From contig JACMZG010001911.1 in the NCBI GenBank assembly GCA_018340805.1, positions 35,179,060 to 35,243,059 on the forward strand: a stretch of DNA of 64,000 bases, written 5' to 3'. The translations under genes were made by a program, and so were the position numbers. Of the stretch, positions 1 through 12,050 are shown piece after piece. A model generated the notes under the pieces. It was not told the DNA's origin, made no database searches, and was given only the letters and a program-made list of their open reading frames with translations. How positions within the stretch are numbered: the stretch's first letter is position 1; each line of letters begins with the position of its first letter. The DNA is from Microvelia longipes (lineage: Eukaryota > Arthropoda > Insecta > Hemiptera > Veliidae).

Positions 1-3000
1 CCCGCATGGTGAATACCCTGATGGGCCGAAAGGCCCTAAAAAGGGGCATTTTATTTCGTTTTTTAAAAACATCCTTTATATAGTTTTTTGGTTTAGCCTA
101 CACAAGCCTTATATATTCTTAAGGCTTGGCCCGTCTTAGAAGACAGTTTCGCTATTGCTAGGTGTTTTAGTGGAAAGACCTTTAGTACTATTACTTGTTA
201 AATTATAAAAGAGTAAATATTTTCACGCGAAGAATCAAATATTACCATGAGTTATTAATTAAAATAATTTAATAAATGATTAAAATATATTAATAAAAGG
301 CTTGATCATGCCAAATATATTTGTCAAGAGTAGATAATATATTTGATGGGAATTCATTCATAAGATGATCTTAGATCTGTCCTCTTCCGCCTGCCATGTT
401 TCTTAGGCTAAACATATTCATTTCTATTTTTTATTGAAACAGGAGTCTAAATATTTTCTTCGATCAAAATATTTGGAGTGGCAGAAACCTGGCCATAATT
501 TTAACATCGAATAATTTATCTGAATCAGGCGTCAGATGATGATAAATGATATGTTACACATTTCTGTTTCTTCTACAATCAACACTAGACTATAGACTCA
601 ATGTACCTATGTCGACAATATATTTTTTAATTTTATTTAACTTCAAGAAGTTCACTATGTGTCTTCTTAGTGTTACTTTCAGAAGGTTATAACTTACCTA
701 AAATAAGTAATTTTAGAAGTTTAAAGGTACAGAAGAAGGCATTTTAAAATCCATTTTTATGGTTAAATGTAATTTTAAAATCCAGACCACGTCAAAGTAA
801 TGAGGAGCTCTAGGTACGCGCCACAAAAGACAATAACATAGTACGTAATCATTTTCCTGAAGATCCAGTTCCTCACATATTTCAACGCCACAGCTCAGAG
901 AACTTATAACTTTGACTAAGCTTTTCGTCTCAGCTCTTTAAAATGAATTATCAAGAACAAAATCAAGAAGGAACACAAATCAAAATAATAAAAATCAAAA
1001 CACAATATTTAGGCGGTAAGACTTGTTTTATTAAAATTCAATGATAGACTATTAATATCATTAGATTAAAAAGGAAAAAATAAAAACATCAACAGTATTA
1101 TAATAGCAGCCTTTTTGGGGGACTGATTAAATTTCACTTTTTTAATTTTCTCAAAATTTTCTTTGATGAAACAAAAAAAATTAAAATTATATCTTTTTAC
1201 AATTTATAAATTTATTTTTATACACAAGTTTATTAATTTCATTGTACTGATTTTAATTTAAGTAAACAAATAATACTTTGCCATTTTAACATTATCGAAA
1301 AGAAATTGGAATACAGAAAGTTTCTAAAACATTGTATTAACTGTTCTTGGTTTAGATGTAATTATAAAACATTCAAATTGCACATAGATATTTAATATGC
1401 AAGACCTCCTATATTTATCGCATAATAATACAGTATTCAATAGATTAATATAGTTGGCCTTCGTAAATATTAATTTTCACAATTTGGTAAAAAAGCAAAG
1501 GCATATTTGCTAAGAGGATAACAAGATTCCTTCCAATTGTGCGTAACATCTGTTTAACTAAGCCAAATAACAATACTAAAAATCAAATTGCATGCCTTCT
1601 CAGTCAATTATTATTTCTTATGATAAAAAGGGTTTTAAAATCTAAACTTCGGTTTTAGATTTTTAGGTGAACCAAATTCAAAATAATTTTTCTCTATACC
1701 TATCGTACTAGGTAAGTGAAAAAATAGGAAAATTCCTAGGTTTTAAAATGCATCAAATATAAGTTTAATATCAAATACCTAAATACTTCGATAAAAGAGT
1801 ATAGGGATATAAAATACTAGCTATCCCACAATGTTTCTATTCCCTAAAATAAAGAAATAAAAAATTCCCTATTAATCACAATGTTACCAACCTTTCGTTA
1901 AGGAACCCCTTTACAGTAAAAACAACTACCAATGGCATCCCTTACTAAGGTATTATTTGGCCTTATCTACACTTGCACACCAGGTGAACCTCTTAAAATC
2001 GGTTAAACGCATGATTACTCACAATTAGTAAAAACTTTCACTTATTTCTGCTAATTTTAAAATTTTCAAATAATTTTTTTCACATAATAATATAAAATGG
2101 TGTACATTTTTTTCATTTATTGAAACAATATTTTTTGTCAAATTTTCATTTCAAAATATATATTTATGTTATAATTATTTACTTTATTTTATTTTTTATA
2201 TATTTCCCCGTGTCTTAATTTCGAAAGTCGTATACATATCATTTGGTCACAGAAGAAAACAGAGCGTAGTCTTATGCTTTATTACAATTTTATTTAGAAT
2301 CATTTTTTTAAACAAAAAGACTTCTTAAATAAATTTATAGACTTTATATTTTTTTATTATTCTAGTTCTCATTAATTATTTTGTTTTATATTTATTTATT
2401 ACTTATACTGGATGTATATTTTAGTGTTTATGAAAAATATTTATTACTGTAAAAGAGCCAAACACTTATCACACACATTGTTGCTTAACTTATCATAAGC
2501 TTCACATAATTAATTAAGTTGAATAGCTTATAAGCTAACAACAAATTTTAGCTTTTGTTAAATAGCTTATAAGCTATTTAACACATCAAACTTAGGAACA
2601 AGAATCATTGCAATAATTTGCTAATAACAAATCATAGAATTGTTTTTAAATTTTACTGCATAAAAAATATTGTCTAGCTCAGATAACCACACAACTTTGA
2701 TGTAATAAAAGTGATGATAAAATACGTATAACTTTGACGTATGGTTAAGTTAATAATAAAACTTAACTATCGTATTTTATTAATTTTATTTTGATCACTT
2801 AAATAACATTGAAATATAATAATTGATTGGCATTTAAGTTAAATATTATAATTAACAATAGCTGTACTATATACAGGTTTGTCAGTGACATAGTGAGACA
2901 AAGTGACAATTGATGGAAAGCATGAATAGAATAAGCTAGATGTGATGCTCCTGTCTCGTTCTATTATTCAACTCAAATATTAATGACATTATTTCCAAGC

Positions 3001-4564
3001 TTCCACTCATCTGTCTAATAGAGAGCTTCTATAATATTATATATGCCAACAAATAACAGAAAACAACAAAATACTAAACAATTAATACAAATCAAAGAAA
3101 TAATAGTTAAGAATCATTAAAAATTGTATGAAGTAAGTAATACATGTTTTACAATTATTAACAAATTAACCAAAAATTCAAATTTATTAGAATACTGGTT
3201 TTATTTCAAGGCATAAAATAGATTAGTTTAATGTCTTATTAAATGTTTACTAAGTTCAACATAATCTATCATTATATCTATTTTGATCCTAACATTGGCT
3301 TGTCATTTAATTCTTATTAATAATTCAATGATAATTTTATTGATGTAATTATTTAAATTTACTTAATTAATAGAATAAATATATATTAAATTTATTTATA
3401 ATTGTGACAAAAAGCCCTTCTTAATTTTTAAGGACTTTAATAGAAATAAATTAAATGACCAAAATATAAAATTAGTCACGGTAAATATGACCTTAAAATT
3501 AAGAAATTTTTTTCTAAAAGCAGGGATATTCTATTATGATAAAGAAATATTGAATTTTGACTCGAGTATTAGCAGAGCTTAATTAAACAAGTATATAAAT
3601 TATAATTCACTAGCAATTGGTGATTTCCTCTGGCTCTTTTTAAATAACAAAATATTTTTCATATCTATAATATATATTAGCACCGTCCACCTCCAAGAGA
3701 GCTTTTTAATATTTGTCCGTATACATTTTGTTTTTCTTGTAATTATTTTATAATTTTTATGTACCTTTTTAGTTAAATATATAATATATTTTTACTTCAT
3801 TATTTCTTTTTAAAGATTTATTAAAACTTTTAACTTATGCCTAAAAAAATCAAGATGAGCTTTTTAAATAAAATGACTAAAATTTCACAATATGCGTATA
3901 CTTTTATTTTTAAAGATTTTGTAAAATTTATATATACTTTATTTATTTTTTTAAATTAAAAACGTTTATTATTAAATTTTTAAACAAAAAAGAGTTGATT
4001 TTTATAAATTTACAATTTTTAACAGAATTGGAAGATAAAAAGAGTAGATATTTTTTCTCAATATTTTGATATAGTACATAAATTATTGTTGTTATATTTT
4101 TACAAATGATTTTTTATGGTTTAAATTGCTAAAAAAACTGAGAGTTATTCCCAAAAAAAAAGTATCACGCTGTAATTTGTATTTATTTTTTATATTATTT
4201 TCCAAAAGTCACAACGTCTAAGAATTTCTAAAACATTAATTTTTTAAAATCGTTTATCGATTTTTAATGAAAACACTTTTTCGAAAAAAGGCGTATACGT
4301 ATACAGTAAAAAATTATAAGTAGGCCTAAATTTTTTCCTAACTAAAAATATATTTAATAAAAACGAGTCGAAATGAGAGAAAAAGTTATAAATAAACTTA
4401 AAATTCTTACATTTTAAAAAAGACAGTACGATTACCTATAATTATTTCTTCAAGTACTCGTTACTCTTTATTATAGTACAATTAAGACTCGAACTCAAAT
4501 TTACAAATAAATACTAAAATATATAAGACTCATTACTTTAAAACTGCCCGTTAATACTCAGCTT
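1..4564. other. 3' flanking, AT-rich noncoding DNA
   Basis: No open frame resembling a protein is present. The sequence is strongly AT-rich with many A- and T-runs. Visible structures are a GGGCC-GAAA-GGCCC hairpin at 23-36 and a perfect 24-bp palindrome at 2558-2581 with a partial copy at 2521-2539. It could hold additional 3' UTR or downstream enhancers, but nothing in the sequence proves either. Confidence 0.5.
2558..2581. repeat. Perfect 24-bp palindrome with a nearby half copy
   Basis: The sequence TTAAATAGCTTA is followed directly by its reverse complement. The core ATAGCTTATAAGCTA is also present about 30 bp earlier (2523-2538). It may be a fold-back remnant; no function can be assigned. 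Confidence 0.6.
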
Positions 4565-4939
4565 CAAATCAAGTCAACACAAAAACATTTTATTTATAAT
4601 AACATTCATGAATTAATTTATTAACATTTTACAAATTATATTCTACAAAATAATTATCACGTAATTTTAATAGTATACAAGTTTACAATAATGAGTTGTA
4701 ACGCCAACAAGATTTTTTAGAAGTACGAGATTTAAAAGGCGTTCACTTCTTTTAAGGAGTACTTCGGGATAAAGAGATCGCTATAAAGTTACACTACTAT
4801 GACTTAAACCTAAGTTTGAGATATGCAGCGTAAAAACCACTGGGACAAACGTTTCGTTATCTTTATACAGGAATGGCAACATAACAATAGAAAGTTCTTA
4901 ATTATTATTATATTACAAAGAAATATATCACGATGAAAA
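4565..4939 (-). terminator. tsh: 3' UTR and likely polyadenylation region of the teashirt/tiptop gene
   Basis: Downstream of the TAG stop, on the minus strand, AT-rich sequence leads to two AATAAA hexamers (4622-4617 and 4594-4589), about 320-350 nt past the stop. The second is followed by a GT-rich stretch (TGTTTTTGTGTTGACTTG, near 4587-4570), the usual layout of a cleavage/polyadenylation site. Further AATAAA hexamers occur beyond it in this AT-rich DNA, so longer 3' UTRs are possible. Confidence 0.45.
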
Positions 4940-7847
4940 CTATACATATTTGCTAGAGAGCTGTTTGGCGAGTTCAGTGTACTTAAGGAACTTGGAATGA
5001 GGGCTTTCTTCTAAAGAAGGGGGCTGTGGAGGACTTTGAGTAGGAGCAGGAGGAGGATTTGCTGGAGTGTGTTTTGACGAAGTTGGAGCAGGAGATGACG
5101 CTTGAGGTTTCGATGCAACAGCTTCGGGAATAACACCGTCTTTTACGAAATGAACCTTTGATAAGTGATGTCTGTAAGCTCCTTTTGAAATAAAAGGGGT
5201 GTCACAAAAAGCACATTTCATAATCGAATCGGATGTCATAACAGCATCGTTGCATGCCCAACTAAATGCTAAAATAGATCCTGGAGATGCAGGAGGAGGA
5301 GCCGGAGATCCAGAACTTTGAACTGATGTATTGCTAGCAGCAGGTCTGGGCTGACTTTCAGTTTTATCGCAAAGTTTCTGTAAAGCAGCGAGGGGGTGAC
5401 TAGTGCGGGTACCAGTTGTTTGTTCACCAGACGATGAAACCCCACTACCTCCAGGTAGATTATCAAACATTGAAGATAATGCACCAAGACTACCAGAAGA
5501 TTTCTTGTCAGACGTGCTGCGAGGAGTAGTAGATCTTTCGCTACTGGCTGGACTACTACTGTTCCTGCATGGACTGGACTGTTCAACAGAGGGGGATCGA
5601 AGGACTACTCCCGCACGTGGACTGCCAGCTGGACTAGGAGCAGTTCTAGTGCTTCTTCTCTCATCTTCATCTTCAACTTCTGAAGATCTACCAGTCGTCT
5701 CCTCAGACGTTTGCTTTGACGTCGGTTCTTCACAATGAGAGTTCCTGTCATCATCATCATCATTTTGAGCTTCAGGCTCCTCCTTAATTTGATTTACTCT
5801 TTTTAAAGGAGTACTGAATTGGTCTTCTGTATTATCAAGAGGTTCTTTCTTTATATCATCTTCCTTGATATTCTCTTCAGAAGAGGGAGGTGTCGGGACT
5901 CTACTTTCTGGAGTAGCTCTTGGCGTTCCAGACAAACCAGGTTCGTATTTTCTTTCTGGCGTAAGAGAATCGCCTCTACCTTTTTCAGAAATTGAACTAG
6001 ACTCACTGCCACTTCTTTCTCGCCTCATAAAACCATGATTATCATGCCTGTGATAGTTCCTCAACAGATTCATTGTCTGTGCGTCAATGAGAGGTTTTGT
6101 ATAATCGACACTTTCGTCAATTCCCAGACGCTTAAGTATACTGGAGCCAACCGGAGCTTGTCCAGGAGTACCTGGGCCAACAAAGCCACCTGGTCCGTGA
6201 CGAGATCTGGAATCAAAGCTTTTTTCAATTAACTTTTCAATAGCATTAAGAACAGAAGGTGACGATCCTTTCCCGTCGGAAGAGTTTATTTCTTTAGATG
6301 TAGAATTTTCTTCTTTTTTCACATTGCCGCTCAAAGACTTAGAAATATGAGTTTCTGGAAGCATATTAGACGAAAGTAATGCGTTCTTGAGTAGGTTCCT
6401 ATTATCTCCACCAACACACATCCTAATGTGATCAACAAAGACAGCCATATCTATTTTCTCTTTACATTTCTCACAAGTAATTCTTCCAGCAGAGTGCTCA
6501 TCTCGAACGTGTTTACCAAGAAGAGCGATACTCTCCCCGTTTTTTAATTCATTTTGAGCTCTTTCAAGTTCTAAAAGTTTCCTTACAGGTAAAGACTTCT
6601 TCCTTTTCTCTTTCGTCTGTCTTCTTCGGCTGCCACTTTCAGTAATGGATCTCATAATATGCTCCTTGTAATGTGAATTTTTTACCATATGATTACTTAA
6701 TTCTTTAAGAGAGCTAAAAGCCTGATCACAAACTTTACACGTTAGAACAGCACTGACATGGCTGCTCGTGCTTCCACTGCTTCCTGTACTAGTATTACCA
6801 ACTGAGGAGCTTGTATTATTATTGATGCAGCTCTTTCCTTCTTCAGCCGATTTCCATGATATTATTTGTTCTTGTGATATTATATTTGTATAATGTTGAG
6901 TTTGCTGCATGTGACTCGTCATCTCTGCTAGCGACCTAAAACTTTGTCCGCACCACATACATTTTAAGATTTGACGAGTTTGTTCTGCTCCTTTTCCAAG
7001 CCAAACATCTTGACCTCTGACTAATTTCCTAGGAAGTGGCATGGTTTCTTTAATAAGTAAATTAAGATCAGAACTGCTGCTACTTTTAGAAGAAGGTGGA
7101 GGAGGAGCAGGAGGAGTTACAGGTAAAGGTTGTGGGACTGGAGGAGCTGGTGGGATCATTGCTGATGTTAGGTTTACTCCGCAATGTTTCGCTTCTTTCA
7201 TATGAGTCGTCATGGCAGCTAAGCTCGGAAAACTTTGTTTGCACCACACACACTTTAAAACATCCTTTGCTTGATCAGCTCCTTTATTTAACCAATGAGA
7301 TTGCCATGCACTATGTTTTCCAGATCCAGGTCTAAACTCCTCTCCACTTAGTTTACTTAGCTCACTCATTTTCTCTAATGCCTTAGTAGCGTCGCCGGGC
7401 GAAGAACCACCAAAGTTCTTTTCAGGTACTTTCATTTTTCCATTCCAAATTTCAGGCTGAGGTTCATTTTTTGAAGACAAACTTCCAGCAGCAACAGCTG
7501 CAGCAGCAAAGTATGGAAAATGAGACGCCATAACAGGTGAAGACCATGGTGACATAAGTGGAGAAGGTCTTAAGGATTTTCTAGGAACAGAATCTTGAGG
7601 TGAAGGAGATCTTTTCCTCGAGCCAACACTAAGATCAAGAGGTCCATTGGCAGAAGTTTCAGCGGTAGCAGATTTTGTAAGATTAAGGACAGGAGGTGAA
7701 GCAGGACGTTTCGTACTAAAATCCAATACCTCCTCCTCCTGCCTCGGCGAAGAATAAACAGGGCTGAGGGCAGCAGCCGAGCAAGCTGAATCTCTTGATA
7801 CTGGTCGTCCTGACGACCTTGAATCTTGCTCTGGACTCATTCCTTCC
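4940..7847 (-). CDS. tsh: Teashirt/Tiptop zinc-finger transcription factor, large terminal coding exon
   Basis: This exon encodes about 969 residues of a Teashirt/Tiptop nuclear regulator; in insects the family patterns trunk segments, proximal appendages and eye, usually as a repressor. Using codon numbers counted down from 7891, a PLDLS CtBP-binding motif lies at 84-88. Three family-type fingers are at C214/C217/H230/H236, C311/C314/H327/H333 and C385/C388/H401/H407. A CCHC-like cluster is at C473/C476/H488/C492. A fourth, tiptop-type finger is at C893/C896/H909/H914, and the conserved tail ends in KQLSSKYV. Family blocks WQSHW, PLPRKLVRGQ, KKSLPVRKLLE, SILKRLGID and LSSMFD are present. Linkers are rich in Ser/Pro, and an acidic run and IKKE/IKEE sumoylation-like sites precede the last finger. 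The open frame extends to 7891, but its first 14 codons are intronic: a TTTTTTACAG acceptor starts the exon at 7847 in phase 2. The stop is TAG at 4942-4940. Identification is very secure; the tsh versus tio name is a matter of convention, because non-drosophilid insects are thought to carry one gene. Confidence 0.96.
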
Positions 7848-8022
7848 CTGTAAAAAAATAACGCTATTAGGAATGTAAAACTACTACACATGAAGACAGT
7901 TGATTTAGGTCAAATACTTTATAAGTAAGAGGCTTTCATAAATTTTGTTCATTTGTTGTACACATACAACTTATTTATTTACTTTTAAATATATGCAGAT
8001 TATTTAAATTATAAAAAATCAC
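7848..8022 (-). other. tsh: Short intron of the teashirt/tiptop gene
   Basis: This 175-bp phase-2 intron starts with GTGATT and ends with a T-rich TTTTTTACAG. It is AT-rich and has in-frame stops just upstream of the Met-Cys-Ser-Ser that would otherwise look like the protein start. Removing it restores a continuous reading frame between the acidic exon and the zinc-finger exon. Confidence 0.85.
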
Positions 8023-8125
8023 CTGAGAAGTGGTACAGGTTGACTAGGAGAGGGAGGCTGGCTGGAATCGCTGTCCTCACCACTCTGGCCTTCCTCTTCT
8101 CTTCCTTCACCGCCTTCTCCTTCCC
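8023..8125 (-). CDS. tsh: Teashirt/Tiptop upstream coding exon (acidic N-terminal segment)
   Basis: A 103-bp minus-strand exon lies between a TTTTAG acceptor at 8131-8126 and a CTTCTCAG/GTGATT donor at 8023/8022. Read from the third base it is open throughout and encodes EGEGGEGREEEGQSGEDSDS, then SQPPSPSQPVPLL. Its last two bases (AG) join the first G of the next exon to make Arg and continue as REGMSPEQD, in frame with the zinc-finger exon across a 175-bp intron. An acidic, Ser/Pro-rich stretch before the CtBP motif suits the N-terminal part of this family. The exon is entered in phase 1 (two bases complete a split codon), so at least one earlier coding exon must exist; it was not found in this window. 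No start codon lies in this exon, although the Met encoded at 7839-7837 could serve a shorter isoform. Confidence 0.88.
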
Positions 8126-8130
8126 CTAAA

Positions 8131-11100
8131 ACACACAAATATAACATAGATAAGTTAAAAGATTTAATAATAAATACGAATTGTTAATTAATAACTTCTT
8201 TGACATTGTCTTAAGCATTAGCGAGTTAAAGTTCAGTTAACTTTGAATTTCTTAAATACAAAGGAGTAAAATTACTTAATAAGTGTATTATTAAACTTCT
8301 TTGATTATTTTTTTATTTATTAATAATTATATTAAGTAGAATCAAAATTAATTATACTGATCTAATTAGTATTTTAATGCACACGAGGTCAGAGATGAAC
8401 CTTGAAGGATTATTATACATAAGGCCTATTTTAATAATATTGAATAAGCACAGTATTTTATTTTAAAACCCCAATAAATGATAATATGCACACATGGCGC
8501 CAGGAGTGCAGAAGTGATAGGCGATTGGGTTTATAGGGATAGAACGGCATAAGAGGGTGGAGTAAGTATTTCCTTACATGGTAGCATCAAGATCAGTGGG
8601 AGGAGTTCTAAGATCATGGAGAAATCGGCTAAAAGTCACGATTCAAGCCCATAAGTAGACTATGAAGTACAACAATGGTTGAGTAAATCAAGAGTAATTA
8701 GATGAAAAGTAGAAAAAATAGCCATTTAAGGACCATTATACGCTTAGTATGTAAATTCTTTTCAAAGGTATCGCACAAGAAGAAACTTATTCTTTATCTC
8801 TTGGACGTAGTAAGAAGCTGACAAAGTTAATTAAAACTGGGAAAAGAAACCCCTCGTCAGATGGAGGCACCGACACGGGGGGAGGAAGTCCCCGCTCTGT
8901 CCACCTGAACCAGAAGATCCTTTTATCTCTTCTTGCAAGAAGTAAAAAGACAATGCTCTGACAGAAAGGAGTCTAACAGAGTACAGACAAAGGGCACTTG
9001 GAAGGGTTGCGGCTCTTCTTTAACAAGGACAACCCCTTCCAACTCTTTTACTGGCGGATTTTATCGTCAAATTGAATCGAGGGAGAAACGACATAATCAA
9101 AACGTCTCGCCTCTACACAACTTGCCTTGATGACTTCTTCATTTATCACTTTTCTTTATCGACTTTGCAAAACAATATACACTTTGGTCCTCCTCCCACT
9201 CTAACCGCCAAATCCTTTCATTTGCTTTTCTTTTTAACCACGTAGGGAAGGGGCTTCCTTGTGTTTTTAATTTTCAATCATCAACTGCATGACTTCATTT
9301 TCTAATTTTACCAACTTTTTTTAAATAATATTTTACCTTTTCACTCAAACCATTCTAACAAATTATTTAACTGTTGTTAACTTATTTATCAATAATAAAT
9401 AAAATTAACAGTCAGTTTATGTAAACATAAAACTGACACATTTAAATTTATTAATGGATGAACAAGGCAATTTATTTATTTATAACAATCATACATAAAG
9501 TTTTTTAAAATTCGTTTATTCAGTTTTTGTAATTTTGGTTGTACGTAACATAAATGTGGAAAAATTTATTGAAAAAACGTAACTGGGCTATCGGAGGATT
9601 ATTCGATTTTACAAGAAGGATTTGTAGATATTATTTGTTTGAACATCATCCCCATGTTCATGGGGAAGGCAAGTAAATAATATTGATTGATATCCACTCA
9701 AACTTTCCAATACCATCCCAGTATTTTCTTTATTTCAAATATTTTCTTGTTTCTAATATTTTTCCTTCTTCATTTTTCTTTTATTTTTTTCTCTTTGATA
9801 AATAGGTCGCTCCCGGTGCCACGAGCAAGACACGTACAATAAATAGCACTCAATATTGACAATAATCTCGAAGAGGTTTGCGCTTCCTCCTCCAAGAAAA
9901 CAAATGTTAGCCATTTGTAGACTGTCACCTGACAATTGGGAAGACTAGTCTATAGATATTATCAATACCCCTTTCTCATTTCTTCCAAGATTTGTACAAA
10001 AGAGTTTGCTAGCACAATGAACAACTCTTTATTTTATCTTCATTTTTCTTTATAAAACAATAAGATATCAGTCTTAAAAAATACGTTCTTTTTAATCAAA
10101 TAAAACGTTGAAAACAGAATACCTGTATTTTTTATTTTTATAAATAAATTATAAAAATGTTTAAGTAAAAAAATCTGTTCAGATTTGTAAAATGACATCC
10201 TAAATAAGAAGGTGTGTACGAAGTTAACAGTTATTGCACACAAGAAAGCATAGAGGTTAGGGTATGTAGGAAGGATGATTGCATAGGACAGTGACAATGA
10301 ATGTATATATACTTTAACCGGGATTCTAGGTATCTCAGACTAACAAAGGGATAAAAAAGATCAGTGCGATTTATAAATGGTGAACAGAGTGAATGTTGAC
10401 CAATCAGAGCTAGTGTGATCTAGGAGATTTAGAGATCGTGAAACGATGTTTAATCTTAATCTTATCGTACTGATGTAATCAGTAAATTAGTTGATGTAAT
10501 AACCTCGTATAATGAAAATAGAATATTTTAAAAATGTTAACTTTAATACTAAACAAAACAAATTTATTAATAATTAATGGGATGTTAAGGTCTAAAATCA
10601 AATTTTCATATAGTAATGATAAGTGATGATAAGTAAGTGATGATAATATAGAAAATAGGACTTAGTTTTTGGCTGAAATCCGCTAGAGTAATGAAGTATC
10701 GAGACAATAGTCAGTGATCCAATTTTCGATGTACAGATTTACTGCACGCTTCCCTCAATCCACCCCTTACTCGGTTTTATGCACATTTGCAGACCAGATT
10801 AAAATAAATAAATATTACAACAGCAACGGGAATGTTTCAACAAAAAATGTAGTTTCAAAATTTAAATGCATCACTAAAGTGAAATCTGGAATCAGTCAGC
10901 CTGGAAATACACAACTCAATTATATTAATTTTTATAAATTATACGAGCGATAATATTTTTGTTGAATCAACATTTTAAACATTTAAAATTGATGTTTAAA
11001 CTATAAATATAAAATCATTGACAGCATAAAAATCAACCTGACGAAAGAAAATTCAGAAAGTCTATTTTGCCAATTGAGTGAGAAAATGGAAACAAAAAAG

Positions 11101-11920
11101 CTGTTAATCGAGAGAAAAGTATTAAGTGTTAGTGAGAAAAAATGAAGCGAGATTTAGAGGAAAGACCTCAAGTGAGGGTGAGAGGTTTATGAAAAAAACC
11201 CACGGACTCAGAGAGCAGGATAGAGGGAGCAAATTGATGATCTCAACAAGTGTCAGCCCTGAGCCAAACCTTCTCTACCGCGAAAGATATGATTAATAGT
11301 GATTGAATGCTCCAACTACTAGAAAAAGGACCCGTTTTCAATACATTTCTAACCTTACAAAGAAAAATACAAAAAAGCCGAATTTCACTTAAAAAAAGTT
11401 ATTAGCAAAAAAGTTAATGACGTTACATGAATAATGAAACATATTATGATGACATTAAACATTTGTTTCTTTATGTTGGATCAAAAGTACAAAAAAAATA
11501 AAATCTGATTTGATAAATGATGTTTTTGAAAAGTGATGTCCCTTCAAAGTCATTGTTTGATGGAAAGGCATTATAGATTTTTTTTTACTTTTGTTACTAT
11601 TTTTATTTTAGTGTTACAAATAGGCCTTCTTTTCAAAAATACAAAGATTAATGGTATTAATGATTAGTTAAAATAAAATCGAACAGATTGGTACCGAAAT
11701 GAAATAAAAAAAAAATATGGTTGTTAGACACGCGTTAAAAAACAATCAGTAAAACGTATTTTTTAAAAAATTGAATAGCTTTTATGGAATTAAATTTATT
11801 ATTGAATTATAATATTATTAAATAATTAAAAATTTATTTATTAAATTAATTCTATTTTAAATTGGAAGTAAACCAATTAAAATTATCATTAAACTATTAG
11901 ACCAAAAATTTATTTAAACA
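8131..11920. other. Intron segment, mostly unique AT-rich DNA
   Basis: No gene is seen. A moderately GC-rich island at about 8830-9080 includes GGCACC and GTCCCCGC wording. A short hairpin occurs at 9649-9666 (TCCCCATG, two-base loop, CATGGGGA). Open frames here are short and unlike any known family. Confidence 0.45.

Positions 11921-12050
<130 letters not shown>

Noticed and set aside
5269..7335. Open frames overlapping the zinc-finger exon in other frames (5269-5586, 5403-5738, 6035-6232, 7096-7335)
   Set aside because: Shadows of the conserved teashirt coding sequence; no recognisable domains, while the main frame is fully explained by family motifs.
7848..7891. Start codon Met-Cys-Ser-Ser of the long minus-strand open frame as the protein start
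   Set aside because: These 14 codons are intronic: a TTTTTTACAG acceptor precedes the codon for Arg at 7847, and the frame joins properly to the acidic exon at 8023-8125.
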